Shown: in pieces, positions 37,431 to 46,471 of the stretch
How the letters are laid out: every line of letters begins with the position of its first letter
Numbering within the stretch: the stretch's first letter is position 1
Source of the DNA: Virgibacillus chiguensis
GTDB taxonomy: Bacteria; Bacillota; Bacilli; Bacillales; Amphibacillaceae
DNA length: 64,000 nt
Direction of reading: 5' to 3'
Assembly (NCBI RefSeq): GCF_900129865.1
Contig: NZ_FQXD01000002.1
Location: 310,001 to 374,000 of the forward strand
The notes under the pieces: model-generated
Databases searched by the model: none
What the model saw: the letters and a program-made list of their open reading frames with translations, nothing else
What the model was told of the DNA's origin: nothing
Made by a program: the position numbers and the translations under genes

Positions 37431-37928
37431 CTAATTTAACATTTTTTGCATCATTACATAGATTCCACCACATAAAAGTAAAGCAAAACCTGTTAACACA
37501 TATAGCCATGTATTACTAGATTGGCTTGTCTCTGCTATCTCATCTTTATTCGGCTTCGAGGTAGATGCGGCAATCTCTTCATAATCTTTCGTGAACAGGT
37601 CGTCTTTAACAGAATCCAATGTCTTATTTATTTGCACATCCTTTGCAAAGAGATCTGACTCCAGTTCTTCTAAAGACTGCTGCTGCTCCGCTTTCTTTTC
37701 AGCAATGATTTTAGATGTTTCTTCTGTAAATAGTGTAGGGAAAATCTTTTCTAACTCTGTTTCCTGGTTAACTGTATTTTTCTTATCATCTTCCACAATA
37801 CGGTCAATTTTCATTTCTAAGTCTCCATCACTATCGGCACTAGCCGCTGGTGCTTGGTATCCCCAAACAACCAGCACGCTAATAACAAGTGTGAGGATCG
37901 CTTTAACTAACCTCTGCTTCTTTTTCAT
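37431..37928 (-). CDS. essA: T7SS membrane protein EssA
   Basis: 165 residues: an N-terminal hydrophobic helix (about 6-24, possibly a signal sequence), a charged extracytoplasmic region, and a C-terminal helix (TWLYVLTGFALLLCGGIYVM) near the end. This matches EssA/YueC. The ATG at 37928 has AAAGGGG at nine bases; the upstream ATG right after that site and the frame to 37967 are less likely. It overlaps the end of esaA by 26 bases, so the two are translationally linked. Confidence 0.85.
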   Translation of the reverse strand: MKKKQRLVKAILTLVISVLVVWGYQAPAASADSDGDLEMKIDRIVEDDKKNTVNQETELEKIFPTLFTEETSKIIAEKKAEQQQSLEELESDLFAKDVQINKTLDSVKDDLFTKDYEEIAASTSKPNKDEIAETSQSSNTWLYVLTGFALLLCGGIYVMMQKMLN

Positions 37929-40900
37929 TGTCCACATCCCCTTTTTGTGTTGAGCGATGTACAACAAACAAATTGGCTAAAGCACCTACTATTACAACAC
38001 CAATCATAATAAAGATGGACGCGGAGTAATTAGCTTCTCCTTGTACAACACGAAACAAAAGGGTTTCAACATATTGCAGTGGCGAGAATTCTTTCCACGT
38101 CTCCATTCCTTTTATACCTGTTCCAAAAGCATTTGTTAAGAACAGATATAGACTGAGCACCACTAAAAGTATAAACATACCAATCATTTTAACTTGTCTT
38201 AATAAATAAGTGGAAAAAAGTAACATTCCAGTAATTAATAAGACAATAAGCGTTGTAAGCATTAACATATCACTATCAGCAATTTCCATTGTATAACTAG
38301 ATACAACACCAATCACAATACCTTCTAATACACCGATACCAATCGTTATAAGTGTAATTGGTATGTTCAGGCTCATTATTGTTTTTCCTTCCGAAAATGG
38401 ATCTCTCTCCATACGCTTCTGGTTTATTGTTGAAATAACATAGGCTGTAAACAAGACAACAATGAAACAGATTAACACAAGATAGTATGGTGTAAATGAA
38501 TCACTGGATGTAATCGTTCCTTCATTACTTGTTTGAACTGGATTGGATAAGAAATCATATAAGTCTTCATTTTGCCTGTCACCAATACGACTATTTGCTA
38601 ATACACCAGTGAAGTTCTCGGCAAAATTTTCATCGTCCATTAATTTATTTGTCATATTTTCTGACAACGTTTCTACTTGTTGAACAATATCATCGCCACT
38701 TTCTTGAATCGTCGTCGCTTGCTCATTAATACTATCGAAAGTATCATAAACTACATCACCTTCATTTACATTGCTCTGTGCTTGCTCCGACAAAGATTGA
38801 CTAGCTGATAGTAGTGGCTGAAAGCTGTCATCCAAGGAAACGATGGCAGACTGCTCTTCATCTTCTTTTGTTTGAATTTGTTCTTGAGATTCAAGTAAGT
38901 TCAAGCTTTTCTCTCGCCAAGCTTCTACATTACTTAAAGTTGTTTCAAGACTTTTATTCAAGACCCTAGCTCTTTCAGCAGTTTCATCTATTTTATTCAC
39001 TAAAGCATCCGCATTGCTGTTCATTAATGCAACTTTCTCTTCATGGATTTCTATTTGAGCTTGTAATTGTTCCCATGGAGTGCGGATTTCTTTAGCCACT
39101 TCATCACTAATTTGTAAGACAATATAGTCTTTGATTAAACCAGGGACATCTTTTTTATTAAAAAGATAATATAACGAATCTTTAGTAGCTAATTCTTTTA
39201 AAGGTTTACCTTTAATTTGTTCCGGTAAATTCGGCCCCCCCATATGCAAACCAAAATAACTTTCATAGGTTGAGAATAGTTTTTGGTAAGGGGTTACCGT
39301 GTTCGTTACAGCTTTAATTAATTGATTCGTCGCTTTATCCATTCCTTCCATTGGAGTCATAATTTCATGGTTAATGCGATTATTAATGACTTTAACTCTT
39401 TTGGTTGCTGGTTTTAGCTTCTCAAGCGGGACACTATCTTCTTCGTCCGATGGTTCATCCTCATCTGAGACATCCCCGCCCCCTGGCTCGTCCGGATTAT
39501 TATTTCCAGGTGTTTCTCCATCCTCACCTAAACTTCCACCTTCTTCAGAATCGCTCTGTTCATTGCTTCCCTCAGACTTTTCTTCTGAAGTTGGTTTTTG
39601 CTTCGCTTTATTATCTGAAGTGTCAACATTTTTTCCTTGTTGCTCCACCTCTACCTTTGCATTGGCAACAAGTGGTGTTTCTGCTGTTTCAATTTGGGCT
39701 GTTTCAGGAACATCTACATTATTAATATCTTTTTGATGAAGATTCCATCCCCAAGGAATTGGTTGGAGTATGTCTATATTTGAATTTTTATCACGCAACC
39801 GTAGTGTAACCTGAACGGTAAATACACCTTCTTCATTCGCTGGAAGAATAATTTCACCATCATGATATTCTTTTGTATAATCTTCTTCGCCAATACCAGG
39901 AATGGTAAGTTGTAAGTTTTCCACATTATATTTTTCGAGAATACGCTTTGGTATTTTTAATTTGAATGTTTGTGCTGATTTTTTATTTTTTGGCAACTTG
40001 ACGGAATCAGACATCGTCATCCCTGAAGTATGCAACTTTTCTTTTAGTTTGTTTATCTTATATGATAGGAGTTTGGTTGGGTCACCATCCGGGCTAAGAT
40101 TTTCATCTTTGCCTAAGCCGTCTTCATTCATATATTTTTCTGTTACCGCAATAACATTTCTAATTTCTTTGATTGTCCGCTTTGGCAAACCAACTTCTTC
40201 AAAGTCCTCCATATCCATTGAAGGTAATCTTCTTATGTGCTTATGAATAGTGTCTTTTGCATGAACAGCTGGCTTTTTTAAAAGCATATTTACCAGTTGA
40301 TCATCTTTACCCAGCTTGCTGGTAAGTAGTCCATCTAAACGATCTGAAATTACCCCAGTAAAACCGCCCCAATATTCTGGGTTTATTCGTTTTTCAATAT
40401 CATTATACGTTTTCTGGACTTGCGTTAATGAATCGTCTAAATGCTTCCTTAATACATTCGCTCTTGTTGCAATATTACCCCCGGGATTACTTTGATACAT
40501 TACAGAATTCACAGGTGGTTTAATTTCTTCCATACCGCCGTTGTTCTGTAATTGTTCATTAATCAATTTATTTGCCAACTGTAAACGTTCCAACTCTTGT
40601 TCTACTTCCTGTTGCTTTAAGGAGCGATCAAATTCATTTAAAGTTTGATAGAATTCGAGAATTTGCGTATTATTTTGCTCTTTTAATTTTTTAACATCAT
40701 GAACAGATGACAAATAATCTTCATCCAGTTCTGCATCATCTAACAGCTCTTTTTCAAAGTTATTCATTATTTCCTGAAAGCCTTGAAAGCTATCCTTCGA
40801 TACCTCTGTGCTATCTTTTATCGTGCTAAATTGATTGGTATAATTATCTAAAGGATTATACACTTCACTGCTCATAGTGTTTGTAAATACGGCTTGTTTT

Positions 40901-41436
40901 TCAATAATGCCACCAATATTATCCTGTGCATTCTGCAGATTTCCGACAATACTTGCAAAATAAACGTCAATAATCCTACGATTAAATTGATTAAGAATAT
41001 TACTGGCTGTTTTTTCTGCTTCCGCTTTTATTTGCTCATTATCCGTTGCGTTAATCTTATAATTTAAAACGACTTGGTCTGGCGATTCCGAATCAATAGA
41101 TAGCGCTTTTTCGGAAAAATCATTAGGAATCACAATCATCATGTCATATGTACCACGTTTTAAGCCACTTTCTGCTACACCGCGGCTAACTACAAACCAC
41201 TCGTGATTGTCTTCATTGTTCACTCCTTGGACGAAAGCCTCTCCAAAAGCTAGTTCTTGTCCATTTAAGATAGACCCCTCATCTTCATTAACAAGCGCTA
41301 CAGCCATTGCTTTATTTGATTCTGATTCATCCTTTTCTGTTTGTTCTTGTTGGCTTAAAGCAAGATAGGATAAGCCTGATGCTAAGATAACGATTAATAC
41401 TAAAAACAGGAACCAGCGTTTATCCAATTTTTTCAT
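37903..41436 (-). CDS. esaA: T7SS protein EsaA (YueB-like)
   Basis: 1177 residues. One N-terminal membrane helix (11-28) is followed by a very large extracellular region with many coiled coils. An acidic, low-complexity Ser/Glu/Asp/Gly stretch lies at about 600-670, and five membrane helices at the C-terminus (from about 1015). This is the EsaA/YueB plan (in B. subtilis YueB also serves as the SPP1 phage receptor). The ATG has an AGGAG site. It follows esxA after a hairpin and overlaps essA. Confidence 0.93.
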   Translation of the reverse strand: MKKLDKRWFLFLVLIVILASGLSYLALSQQEQTEKDESESNKAMAVALVNEDEGSILNGQELAFGEAFVQGVNNEDNHEWFVVSRGVAESGLKRGTYDMMIVIPNDFSEKALSIDSESPDQVVLNYKINATDNEQIKAEAEKTASNILNQFNRRIIDVYFASIVGNLQNAQDNIGGIIEKQAVFTNTMSSEVYNPLDNYTNQFSTIKDSTEVSKDSFQGFQEIMNNFEKELLDDAELDEDYLSSVHDVKKLKEQNNTQILEFYQTLNEFDRSLKQQEVEQELERLQLANKLINEQLQNNGGMEEIKPPVNSVMYQSNPGGNIATRANVLRKHLDDSLTQVQKTYNDIEKRINPEYWGGFTGVISDRLDGLLTSKLGKDDQLVNMLLKKPAVHAKDTIHKHIRRLPSMDMEDFEEVGLPKRTIKEIRNVIAVTEKYMNEDGLGKDENLSPDGDPTKLLSYKINKLKEKLHTSGMTMSDSVKLPKNKKSAQTFKLKIPKRILEKYNVENLQLTIPGIGEEDYTKEYHDGEIILPANEEGVFTVQVTLRLRDKNSNIDILQPIPWGWNLHQKDINNVDVPETAQIETAETPLVANAKVEVEQQGKNVDTSDNKAKQKPTSEEKSEGSNEQSDSEEGGSLGEDGETPGNNNPDEPGGGDVSDEDEPSDEEDSVPLEKLKPATKRVKVINNRINHEIMTPMEGMDKATNQLIKAVTNTVTPYQKLFSTYESYFGLHMGGPNLPEQIKGKPLKELATKDSLYYLFNKKDVPGLIKDYIVLQISDEVAKEIRTPWEQLQAQIEIHEEKVALMNSNADALVNKIDETAERARVLNKSLETTLSNVEAWREKSLNLLESQEQIQTKEDEEQSAIVSLDDSFQPLLSASQSLSEQAQSNVNEGDVVYDTFDSINEQATTIQESGDDIVQQVETLSENMTNKLMDDENFAENFTGVLANSRIGDRQNEDLYDFLSNPVQTSNEGTITSSDSFTPYYLVLICFIVVLFTAYVISTINQKRMERDPFSEGKTIMSLNIPITLITIGIGVLEGIVIGVVSSYTMEIADSDMLMLTTLIVLLITGMLLFSTYLLRQVKMIGMFILLVVLSLYLFLTNAFGTGIKGMETWKEFSPLQYVETLLFRVVQGEANYSASIFIMIGVVIVGALANLFVVHRSTQKGDVDNEKEAEVS

Positions 41437-41532
41437 AACAAACAGCTCCTAGAAGTTTCACAATTTATTTTGTTACATGAATCACTAATCGCAAACTCTT
41501 GTTCGTTTTTTATACTATCTTTCCAAAACAGA

Positions 41533-41558
41533 AGCTGCACAACTTAAGCCGTGCAGCT
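41533..41558 (-). terminator. Attenuator-like hairpin between esxA and esaA
   Basis: AGCTGCAC/GTGCAGCT with a ten-base loop; on the minus strand it is followed by TTCTGTTTTGG. It lies in the 178-base esxA-esaA gap and could lower expression of the machinery genes relative to EsxA. Confidence 0.55.
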
Positions 41559-41614
41559 CTCATAATGAGTCACGAAACGTTGTTTACGACAATTTTCCGC
41601 TCATATAAAAACCT

Positions 41615-41911
41615 TTATTTAAGACCAAAATTTTGAGATAATGCACGATCTTGATCAGCAACTGCTTCCGCTGTTTTCGTTAACTGCAATTCAATATCTC
41701 TCATTAATTGAGCAAAATTCAGTACTTTTGGTTTAAGATCCTCAAATTGCTCATCAAATCGGTCAAAGGCTTGCCCTTCCCATTCACCGCGCAATTCAGT
41801 TTGTAAGTTACTCAAGTCTCTTAGGATGTGCTCAATCTGATCTGAACTATTCCCATAACGTTTTGCTTTTGCCTCCAACTGTTCAGGCGTCATACGAATT
41901 TGTCCTGCCAT
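41615..41911 (-). CDS. esxA: WXG100 protein EsxA
   Basis: 98 residues forming a helix-turn-helix with the central WEG motif (ELRGEWEGQAF). It starts MAGQIRMTPEQLEAKA, typical of EsxA/YukE. It is the abundant small substrate and a probable structural partner of the T7b machine, acting as a homodimer. No C-terminal YxxxD/E is present, as is common in Firmicutes. It is the first gene of the operon, with a candidate promoter at 41978-42006 and a leader hairpin (AGAGGC/GCCTCT, 41943-41968). Confidence 0.95.
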   Translation of the reverse strand: MAGQIRMTPEQLEAKAKRYGNSSDQIEHILRDLSNLQTELRGEWEGQAFDRFDEQFEDLKPKVLNFAQLMRDIELQLTKTAEAVADQDRALSQNFGLK

Positions 41912-41977
41912 TACAATCTCATCTCCCTTTGTTGATTTACTTAGAGGCGAAATAAAGTAATTAGCCTCTTTCCTACA

Positions 41978-42006
41978 AGACTAATCAACCGAATTTTCTA
42001 TGTCAA
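41978..42006 (-). promoter_or_regulatory. Candidate SigA promoter of the esx/ess operon
   Basis: TTGACA, 17 bases, TAGTCT on the minus strand. The -35 box is perfect and the -10 box is weak. It is 67 bases upstream of the esxA ATG. Confidence 0.45.
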
Positions 42007-42171
42007 TTGACTATATGCATTTTTTGGATAATTGATAACAAAGACCTAATTTACACCGAATGTACATTTTTCACATGGTAAAATTAGGAAATATTTACCC
42101 CGTCAAAATTTAGGACTATCGTATTAGTTTCATTTTTTTGCCAGTTAATATCTTTATCACTATACGGAAAG

Positions 42172-42204
42172 AGAGTTGATTCATCGACTAAAAGAATCAA
42201 CTCT
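42172..42204 (-). terminator. Hairpin after the LSm-like gene
   Basis: A perfect 11-base stem AGAGTTGATTC/GAATCAACTCT with an 11-base loop, 50 bases past the stop of the minus-strand gene at 42254. The T tail is short. Confidence 0.55.
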
Positions 42205-42253
42205 AAACTCTCCTATAGAAGCACTTCAAATAACAAGAAAAATGAATAAATTC

Positions 42254-42511
42254 TTACCAAAAGAAAAATGGTAATATGGCTAATGATGCAATTGCACCTA
42301 AAGCAACACCGTAGCCGAATCCATATCCAAAACCATAAAAACCAAAACCAAAGCCTCCCAGTCCACGTCCTCTATCTAACGGCCTCATGTAAACTCGGTT
42401 TGGGCTCACTTTTTCAATGATACCTCGATGAACTTTCCCACAATGTGTTTTAATCTCTACAGCCTTTCCCATATGACGTTGACATAATGAATAATAATGC
42501 GAACCTGACAT
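42254..42511 (-). CDS. Small LSm-like, Gly/Phe-rich protein (coat-associated type)
   Basis: 85 residues. The first part, SHYYSLCQRHMGKAVEIKTH then a GKVHRGIIEKVSPNRVYMRPL strand pattern, looks like an Sm/LSm-type small beta barrel of the kind seen in coat-associated Bacillus proteins. The second part is a Gly/Phe/Tyr repeat (GFGFGFYGFGYGFGYG) and a hydrophobic end. The start is the ATG at 42511, with GGGGGTG at a normal distance. Its neighbours include two YjcZ-type sporulation peptides, which supports a spore role, but the function is not known. Confidence 0.6.
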   Translation of the reverse strand: MSGSHYYSLCQRHMGKAVEIKTHCGKVHRGIIEKVSPNRVYMRPLDRGRGLGGFGFGFYGFGYGFGYGVALGAIASLAILPFFFW

Positions 42512-42861
42512 ATAAATTTCACCCCCAATGTATAAGTCAGATACAACATCATATGAGATAGTAATTAGCCCTGTAAAAGACAAATTACTCAGGTAATGAG
42601 CGGAAAATTAATGTTAAAAAATATCCTTTAGCAAAATTCAGCTTGTCATCCAGTCAGAAGGCATAAACTATTTTTCTTATACTACAAGTCCTAAAAATTT
42701 TTGGCCTACCTAAAGTATTAAAAATCTTAGGTGTAATAGTATGTATAACGCTATTTCACAAAATTTCTTTCAAATAAATTCAAGCATACTAGGTGATCAC
42801 CCATATCATTTTCATTGCTTAGGCATACATTATTATTGTAAAAGAACTGGAGGTGTTTAAC
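42512..42861. other. Divergent region upstream of the YjcZ peptides
   Basis: About 350 AT-rich bases without a gene. It should hold the promoters of the LSm-like gene and of the YjcZ peptides, but none could be assigned with confidence. Confidence 0.4.
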
Positions 42862-42963
42862 ATGGGTGAAGCTGTTGCAGGTTATGGCTACGGCGGTGGA
42901 TTTGCCTTAATTGTCGTATTGTTTATTCTGTTAATTATCGTAGGGGTTGCCTACATCTGTTAA
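42862..42963 (+). CDS. YjcZ-family sporulation peptide 1
   Basis: 33 residues: a Gly/Tyr-rich start (MGEAVAGYGYGGG) and one hydrophobic helix [20 protein letters not shown]. This is the YjcZ family pattern, tiny membrane peptides made during sporulation. The ribosome site CTGGAGGTG lies ahead of the ATG. A homologous peptide follows 27 bases later, so they are a duplicated pair in one operon. Confidence 0.85.
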   Translation: MGEAVAGYGYGGGFALIVVLFILLIIVGVAYIC

Positions 42964-42990
42964 CAATTCATAAAGATAGGAGGATAAACT

Positions 42991-43128
42991 ATGGGATATG
43001 GATATAATTGCGGTTGTGGAGGATACGGTTACTCCGCACCTGCTGGATATGGCTGTGGTATCGGCGGATTTGCTTTAATTGTTGTTCTATTCATCTTACT
43101 CATTATCGTTGGAGCAGCATGCTTTTAA
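42991..43128 (+). CDS. YjcZ-family sporulation peptide 2
   Basis: 45 residues: a Tyr/Gly/Cys-rich head ([15 protein letters not shown]) and the helix [19 protein letters not shown], nearly the same as in peptide 1. AGGAGG precedes the ATG. A strong terminator follows. Confidence 0.87.
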   Translation: MGYGYNCGCGGYGYSAPAGYGCGIGGFALIVVLFILLIIVGAACF

Positions 43129-43145
43129 GATTTTACCACTACAGG

Positions 43146-43179
43146 AAAAAGCAGGTCCCTATTGCGACCTGCTTTTTTT
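43146..43179 (+). terminator. Terminator of the YjcZ peptide operon
   Basis: AAAAAGCAGGTC/GACCTGCTTTTT, a 12-base stem with an eight-base loop and a seven-T tail. Confidence 0.9.
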
Positions 43180-43261
43180 AATTTGTATAGAATTGTAGAT
43201 TATTTTTCCCCGTAAAAATAAAAAGCCTTCTTACTTTCTCATGAAAAACATGCTTTCCTAA

Positions 43262-44119
43262 CTACTTTATCGTCTTATCGTTTAATAACTGTTGTGTATA
43301 ATTGATAAAGTCAGTAAAATAGCCATCAACATTAAAAGATTTGACACGTTTTTGTTCTTGTTTTTGTGTTGCCAAATCGGTAAAATATACGTGTACTTCT
43401 TTTCCTTGCTTATGAAGCTCATTTACAACTTGTAAACTCACATCCGTCGACTCTACTCCAATAGCAGAATATGGTACCTCTTTTGCTTTTTCAAGATTAA
43501 ATGCCCCTTTTTTAAACAGTAACGTTAACGGAATGGACGGAGCAAGCAGCTGCAATTGTTCCAAGCTGGATTCTGAAAATGATTGAAAAGAGACATGTTG
43601 TCGATCAAGCAGATCATATTCCTTTAATAATTCAATTAATTTTGTTTCCATCTTCGCTTTACCATGAACGAGCCGTGTTTCAATATAATAATGCTCCTTT
43701 TTTTCAAAAACTTGCAATACTTCTTCTAAAGTTGGTATTGTTTCCCGTTTCTCCTCTTGCTGAAAGACTTCAACAGTCTCAAACTCCCTCAATTCCGCAA
43801 ACGTATACGCAGATACTTTGCCGCTACCGTTCGTTGTTCTATCAATGGTGTCATCATGCATGACAACAAGCTCTCCATCTTCTGTCATTCGTAAATCTAA
43901 TTCTAACGCATCCACACCATCTCTAGCCGCTATCTCATAAGCAGTAACGGTACTTTCATTAAAACGATCATTTGCCCCTCTATGCGCATAGATTTCTGCT
44001 TTTTCTGTAACCATAGGCGTTATTTGAATTTCTGCATGAGCATATAACGATAAGCTTGTAAGCAATAGTAGTATGAACAAAAACCCTCCTATTCTGTTAA
44101 ACAAATGATTTTCTTTCAC
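43262..44119 (-). CDS. Secreted glycerophosphodiester phosphodiesterase
   Basis: 285 residues with a signal peptide (basic start, hydrophobic core, cleavage after AHA near residue 29). The GDPD domain follows: AHRGAND, NEST in place of the usual PENT, ALELDLRMTEDGELVVMHDD and the variant IETR where IELK is normal. It should release glycerol-3-phosphate from glycerophosphodiesters outside the membrane. The GTG start overlaps the end of the upstream homologue by 23 bases. A TTG further in has a better ribosome site but would lose the charged start of the signal. Confidence 0.88.
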   Translation of the reverse strand: MKENHLFNRIGGFLFILLLLTSLSLYAHAEIQITPMVTEKAEIYAHRGANDRFNESTVTAYEIAARDGVDALELDLRMTEDGELVVMHDDTIDRTTNGSGKVSAYTFAELREFETVEVFQQEEKRETIPTLEEVLQVFEKKEHYYIETRLVHGKAKMETKLIELLKEYDLLDRQHVSFQSFSESSLEQLQLLAPSIPLTLLFKKGAFNLEKAKEVPYSAIGVESTDVSLQVVNELHKQGKEVHVYFTDLATQKQEQKRVKSFNVDGYFTDFINYTQQLLNDKTIK

Positions 44120-44852
44120 TTTTGTAGAACACTGCCTTTTCTGGATAATCCGTTATGATTGCAGCTACCCGAAGACCAAGCAACTGCTTCATATCATTCA
44201 TATCGTTCACTGTCCATGCTCGTAACCTTGGAAAACTAGGACGCCAATAGTCTACCCCGTTTAAAATCCCTTTTCGAGAAACGTGAATAGCTTCTAAATG
44301 AAAACAATCCATATACTCATGCGGATGCGGTAAGTTTCCTTCTACGAGTAGCGCGACCTCATGATTTGGGTCTAATTGTTTTATTCGAAGCAATGTTGGT
44401 AAGTGAAAGGATGAGTAAATCACTTTTCTATTATTTCCATAAACTTGCACAATTTGCTGCACTTTTTCTTCTATTCCTTTATACGTAAACTTCGTCGTTT
44501 TTAATTCAATATTTAGTTCAATCGAATACGGTTTTAACAATTCTAAAACTTCTTGTAAAGTAGGAACCTGTTCCAAGCGCCATTGATCCTCAAATAAGTC
44601 AAAGTGAGAAAACTTCACCCCAGCACTATGTCTTCTTATTTCTTCTAACGTTAAGTCCTTTATATATCCTGTTCCATCTGTTGTGCGATCTAAAAATTCA
44701 TCATGAATAACGACAATTTCTCCATCCTTTGTCATATGCACATCTAATTCAATCCCGTCAACACCTTCTTTTATAGCTTGCATAAATCCTAACAACGTAT
44801 TTTCTGGGTATGTTCCCATGCTGCCTCGATGACCATAAATTTTTGTTTCCAT
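44097..44852 (-). CDS. ugpQ: Cytoplasmic glycerophosphodiester phosphodiesterase
   Basis: 251 residues without a signal peptide. The catalytic set is complete: GHRGSMGTYPENT, GIELDVHMTKDGEIVVIHDE and LNIELK. The ATG at 44852 has AAGGAGGG at seven bases; the frame is open further but without a site. It lies downstream of the ugp-type ABC genes and just upstream of the secreted homologue. The pair would split diesters inside and outside the cell, feeding glycerol-3-phosphate to the importer and to phospholipid metabolism. Confidence 0.9.
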   Translation of the reverse strand: METKIYGHRGSMGTYPENTLLGFMQAIKEGVDGIELDVHMTKDGEIVVIHDEFLDRTTDGTGYIKDLTLEEIRRHSAGVKFSHFDLFEDQWRLEQVPTLQEVLELLKPYSIELNIELKTTKFTYKGIEEKVQQIVQVYGNNRKVIYSSFHLPTLLRIKQLDPNHEVALLVEGNLPHPHEYMDCFHLEAIHVSRKGILNGVDYWRPSFPRLRAWTVNDMNDMKQLLGLRVAAIITDYPEKAVFYKSERKSFV

Positions 44853-45029
44853 AAAGTCCCTCCTTAAATAGTAAAAGTGATCCATTTTATACTTACCACG
44901 TAAGATCCTTATTAGGGAAAATTTACTTTCTTCTCTCAAATAGAAATTTTAATTTACCCAGATCGCATCGCATTTTTGAAGTCCGAGTCTTACAGCATTT
45001 CACATCCGAGATAAATCACTTTATATAGA

Positions 45030-45062
45030 GAAGAGAATGAAACTACTAGCTTCATTCTCTTC
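45030..45062 (-). terminator. Hairpin after the solute-binding protein gene
   Basis: A 12-base perfect stem GAAGAGAATGAA/TTCATTCTCTTC just past the stop at 45070. The T tail is weak, so it may mainly protect the upstream mRNA or allow partial read-through to the phosphodiesterase genes. Confidence 0.6.
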
Positions 45063-45069
45063 TTATAAT

Positions 45070-46419
45070 CTACTCTCCTCGAGCAGTGTTTGCTTGTTCA
45101 ATCGCCGCATTCACTTGTTCTACAGCAGTCGAGAATGCTTCATCGACATCGCCGCCATTGTATACCGTCTCTAATGCTGTTTCAATAATTTTACGCTCTT
45201 CAGGTATCATATCCATGAGTCCTCCCTGTGTAGCTATGGAAGGTTTGGTAGCCTGTAATTGCTCTACCGTTACTTGTAATTGCGGCATTTTTTGATACGC
45301 TTCTTGCACAACTTGCTGTTCATATGCTTTAGGATTGATGGCAAAATACCCTGTCCCTACATGCCATTCAGCTTGTACTTCTGGTTTTTGCACATACTTT
45401 AAGAAATCCCAAGCGGCCTTTTGTTCCTCTTCTGCCTTTCCTTTCGACATCCAAAGGCTCGCACCACCAATTACAACTCCATGGCGCTCCTCTTTCTCAG
45501 GATATGGGATAAAAGCAACACCTACTTCAAATGGCGCATTATCAATCACATCTCTAGCACTAGCGGAAGACTGCATAAACATAGCTACATCGCCACTTAA
45601 AAATCCAGTTACCATATTGTCTGAATTCGTTCCATAATTTGCAAATGTATCTTCATCCATCATACGTTTGACCCATTCAAAAATCGATTTTCCTTTTTTA
45701 TTATCAAAGGCTACTTCAGTCGCTGTATCACCACGTCCATTATCATTATTTAATAACAGACCGCCTTGATTTGCTAACAATTCTTCAAATAACCAGCCAT
45801 AAGCTTGCAGCGCAAAGCCTTTCATGTCAGAATTGGATTCCTTAATTGCTTTGCCTGCTGCTTCTACTTCCTCATAGGTCTCTGGTGGTGCTTCTGGATC
45901 TAAACCAGCCTCTTTAAATGCATCTTTATTATAATACATGACTGGTGTAGAAGAGTTAAAAGGCATGGAATAAAACTTTCCATCGACCTTGTAATAATTC
46001 GTAATATTTTCCTCCAAATTACTCATATCATAACCTTCTTCATCAATAAACTTTTGAATTGGTTCCACGTTACCACTGTGAACCATCGACATCGTTCCAA
46101 TCTCATTTACTTGCACAATGGTTGGTGCATCGTCAGTTCCACCTACACTATGGTATTTTGATAGCGTTTCTTCATATGTCCCTTGATATTCCGCATTGAC
46201 TTGAACTTCATCTTGGGATTCGTTATATTTCTTTACGATTTCATCCAAGGCAACCTGTGCTTGACCGCCCATTGCATGCCAAAACGTTACCTCTGTTTTG
46301 CCACCTGATTCTCCATCTTCTTTCGCTTTTGCTGTACCTTCACTATCTTTTTCCTCGGAACTACAGGCAGCAAGTATGAACGTAAAAATAACTAAAGTAA
46401 ATACGAGTATTCTTTTCAA
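45070..46419 (-). CDS. ugpB: ABC importer solute-binding lipoprotein, glycerol-3-phosphate type
   Basis: 449 residues with a lipoprotein signal (LAAC, Cys19), an acidic linker, then a family 1 extracellular binding domain: VTFWHAMGGQAQ at the start, PFNSSTPVMYYNKDAFKEAG and GGASLWM. The FWHAM and PFNSSTPV elements are those of UgpB, which binds glycerol-3-phosphate or glycerophosphocholine. It is preceded by both permease genes and the ATPase gene and followed by two phosphodiesterases, which support this assignment. Confidence 0.88.
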   Translation of the reverse strand: MKRILVFTLVIFTFILAACSSEEKDSEGTAKAKEDGESGGKTEVTFWHAMGGQAQVALDEIVKKYNESQDEVQVNAEYQGTYEETLSKYHSVGGTDDAPTIVQVNEIGTMSMVHSGNVEPIQKFIDEEGYDMSNLEENITNYYKVDGKFYSMPFNSSTPVMYYNKDAFKEAGLDPEAPPETYEEVEAAGKAIKESNSDMKGFALQAYGWLFEELLANQGGLLLNNDNGRGDTATEVAFDNKKGKSIFEWVKRMMDEDTFANYGTNSDNMVTGFLSGDVAMFMQSSASARDVIDNAPFEVGVAFIPYPEKEERHGVVIGGASLWMSKGKAEEEQKAAWDFLKYVQKPEVQAEWHVGTGYFAINPKAYEQQVVQEAYQKMPQLQVTVEQLQATKPSIATQGGLMDMIPEERKIIETALETVYNGGDVDEAFSTAVEQVNAAIEQANTARGE

Positions 46420-46471
46420 TTTTCTTCGCTCCTTTTGACAATGTTATTTATTTTATTAAGATAGAATTGTG

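Larger units (their letters stand above)
41912..42253. other. esxA leader and upstream region
   Basis: About 340 bases holding the esxA promoter candidate, a leader hairpin, and at 42172-42204 a hairpin that probably ends the small LSm-like gene. No gene is seen. Confidence 0.55.
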
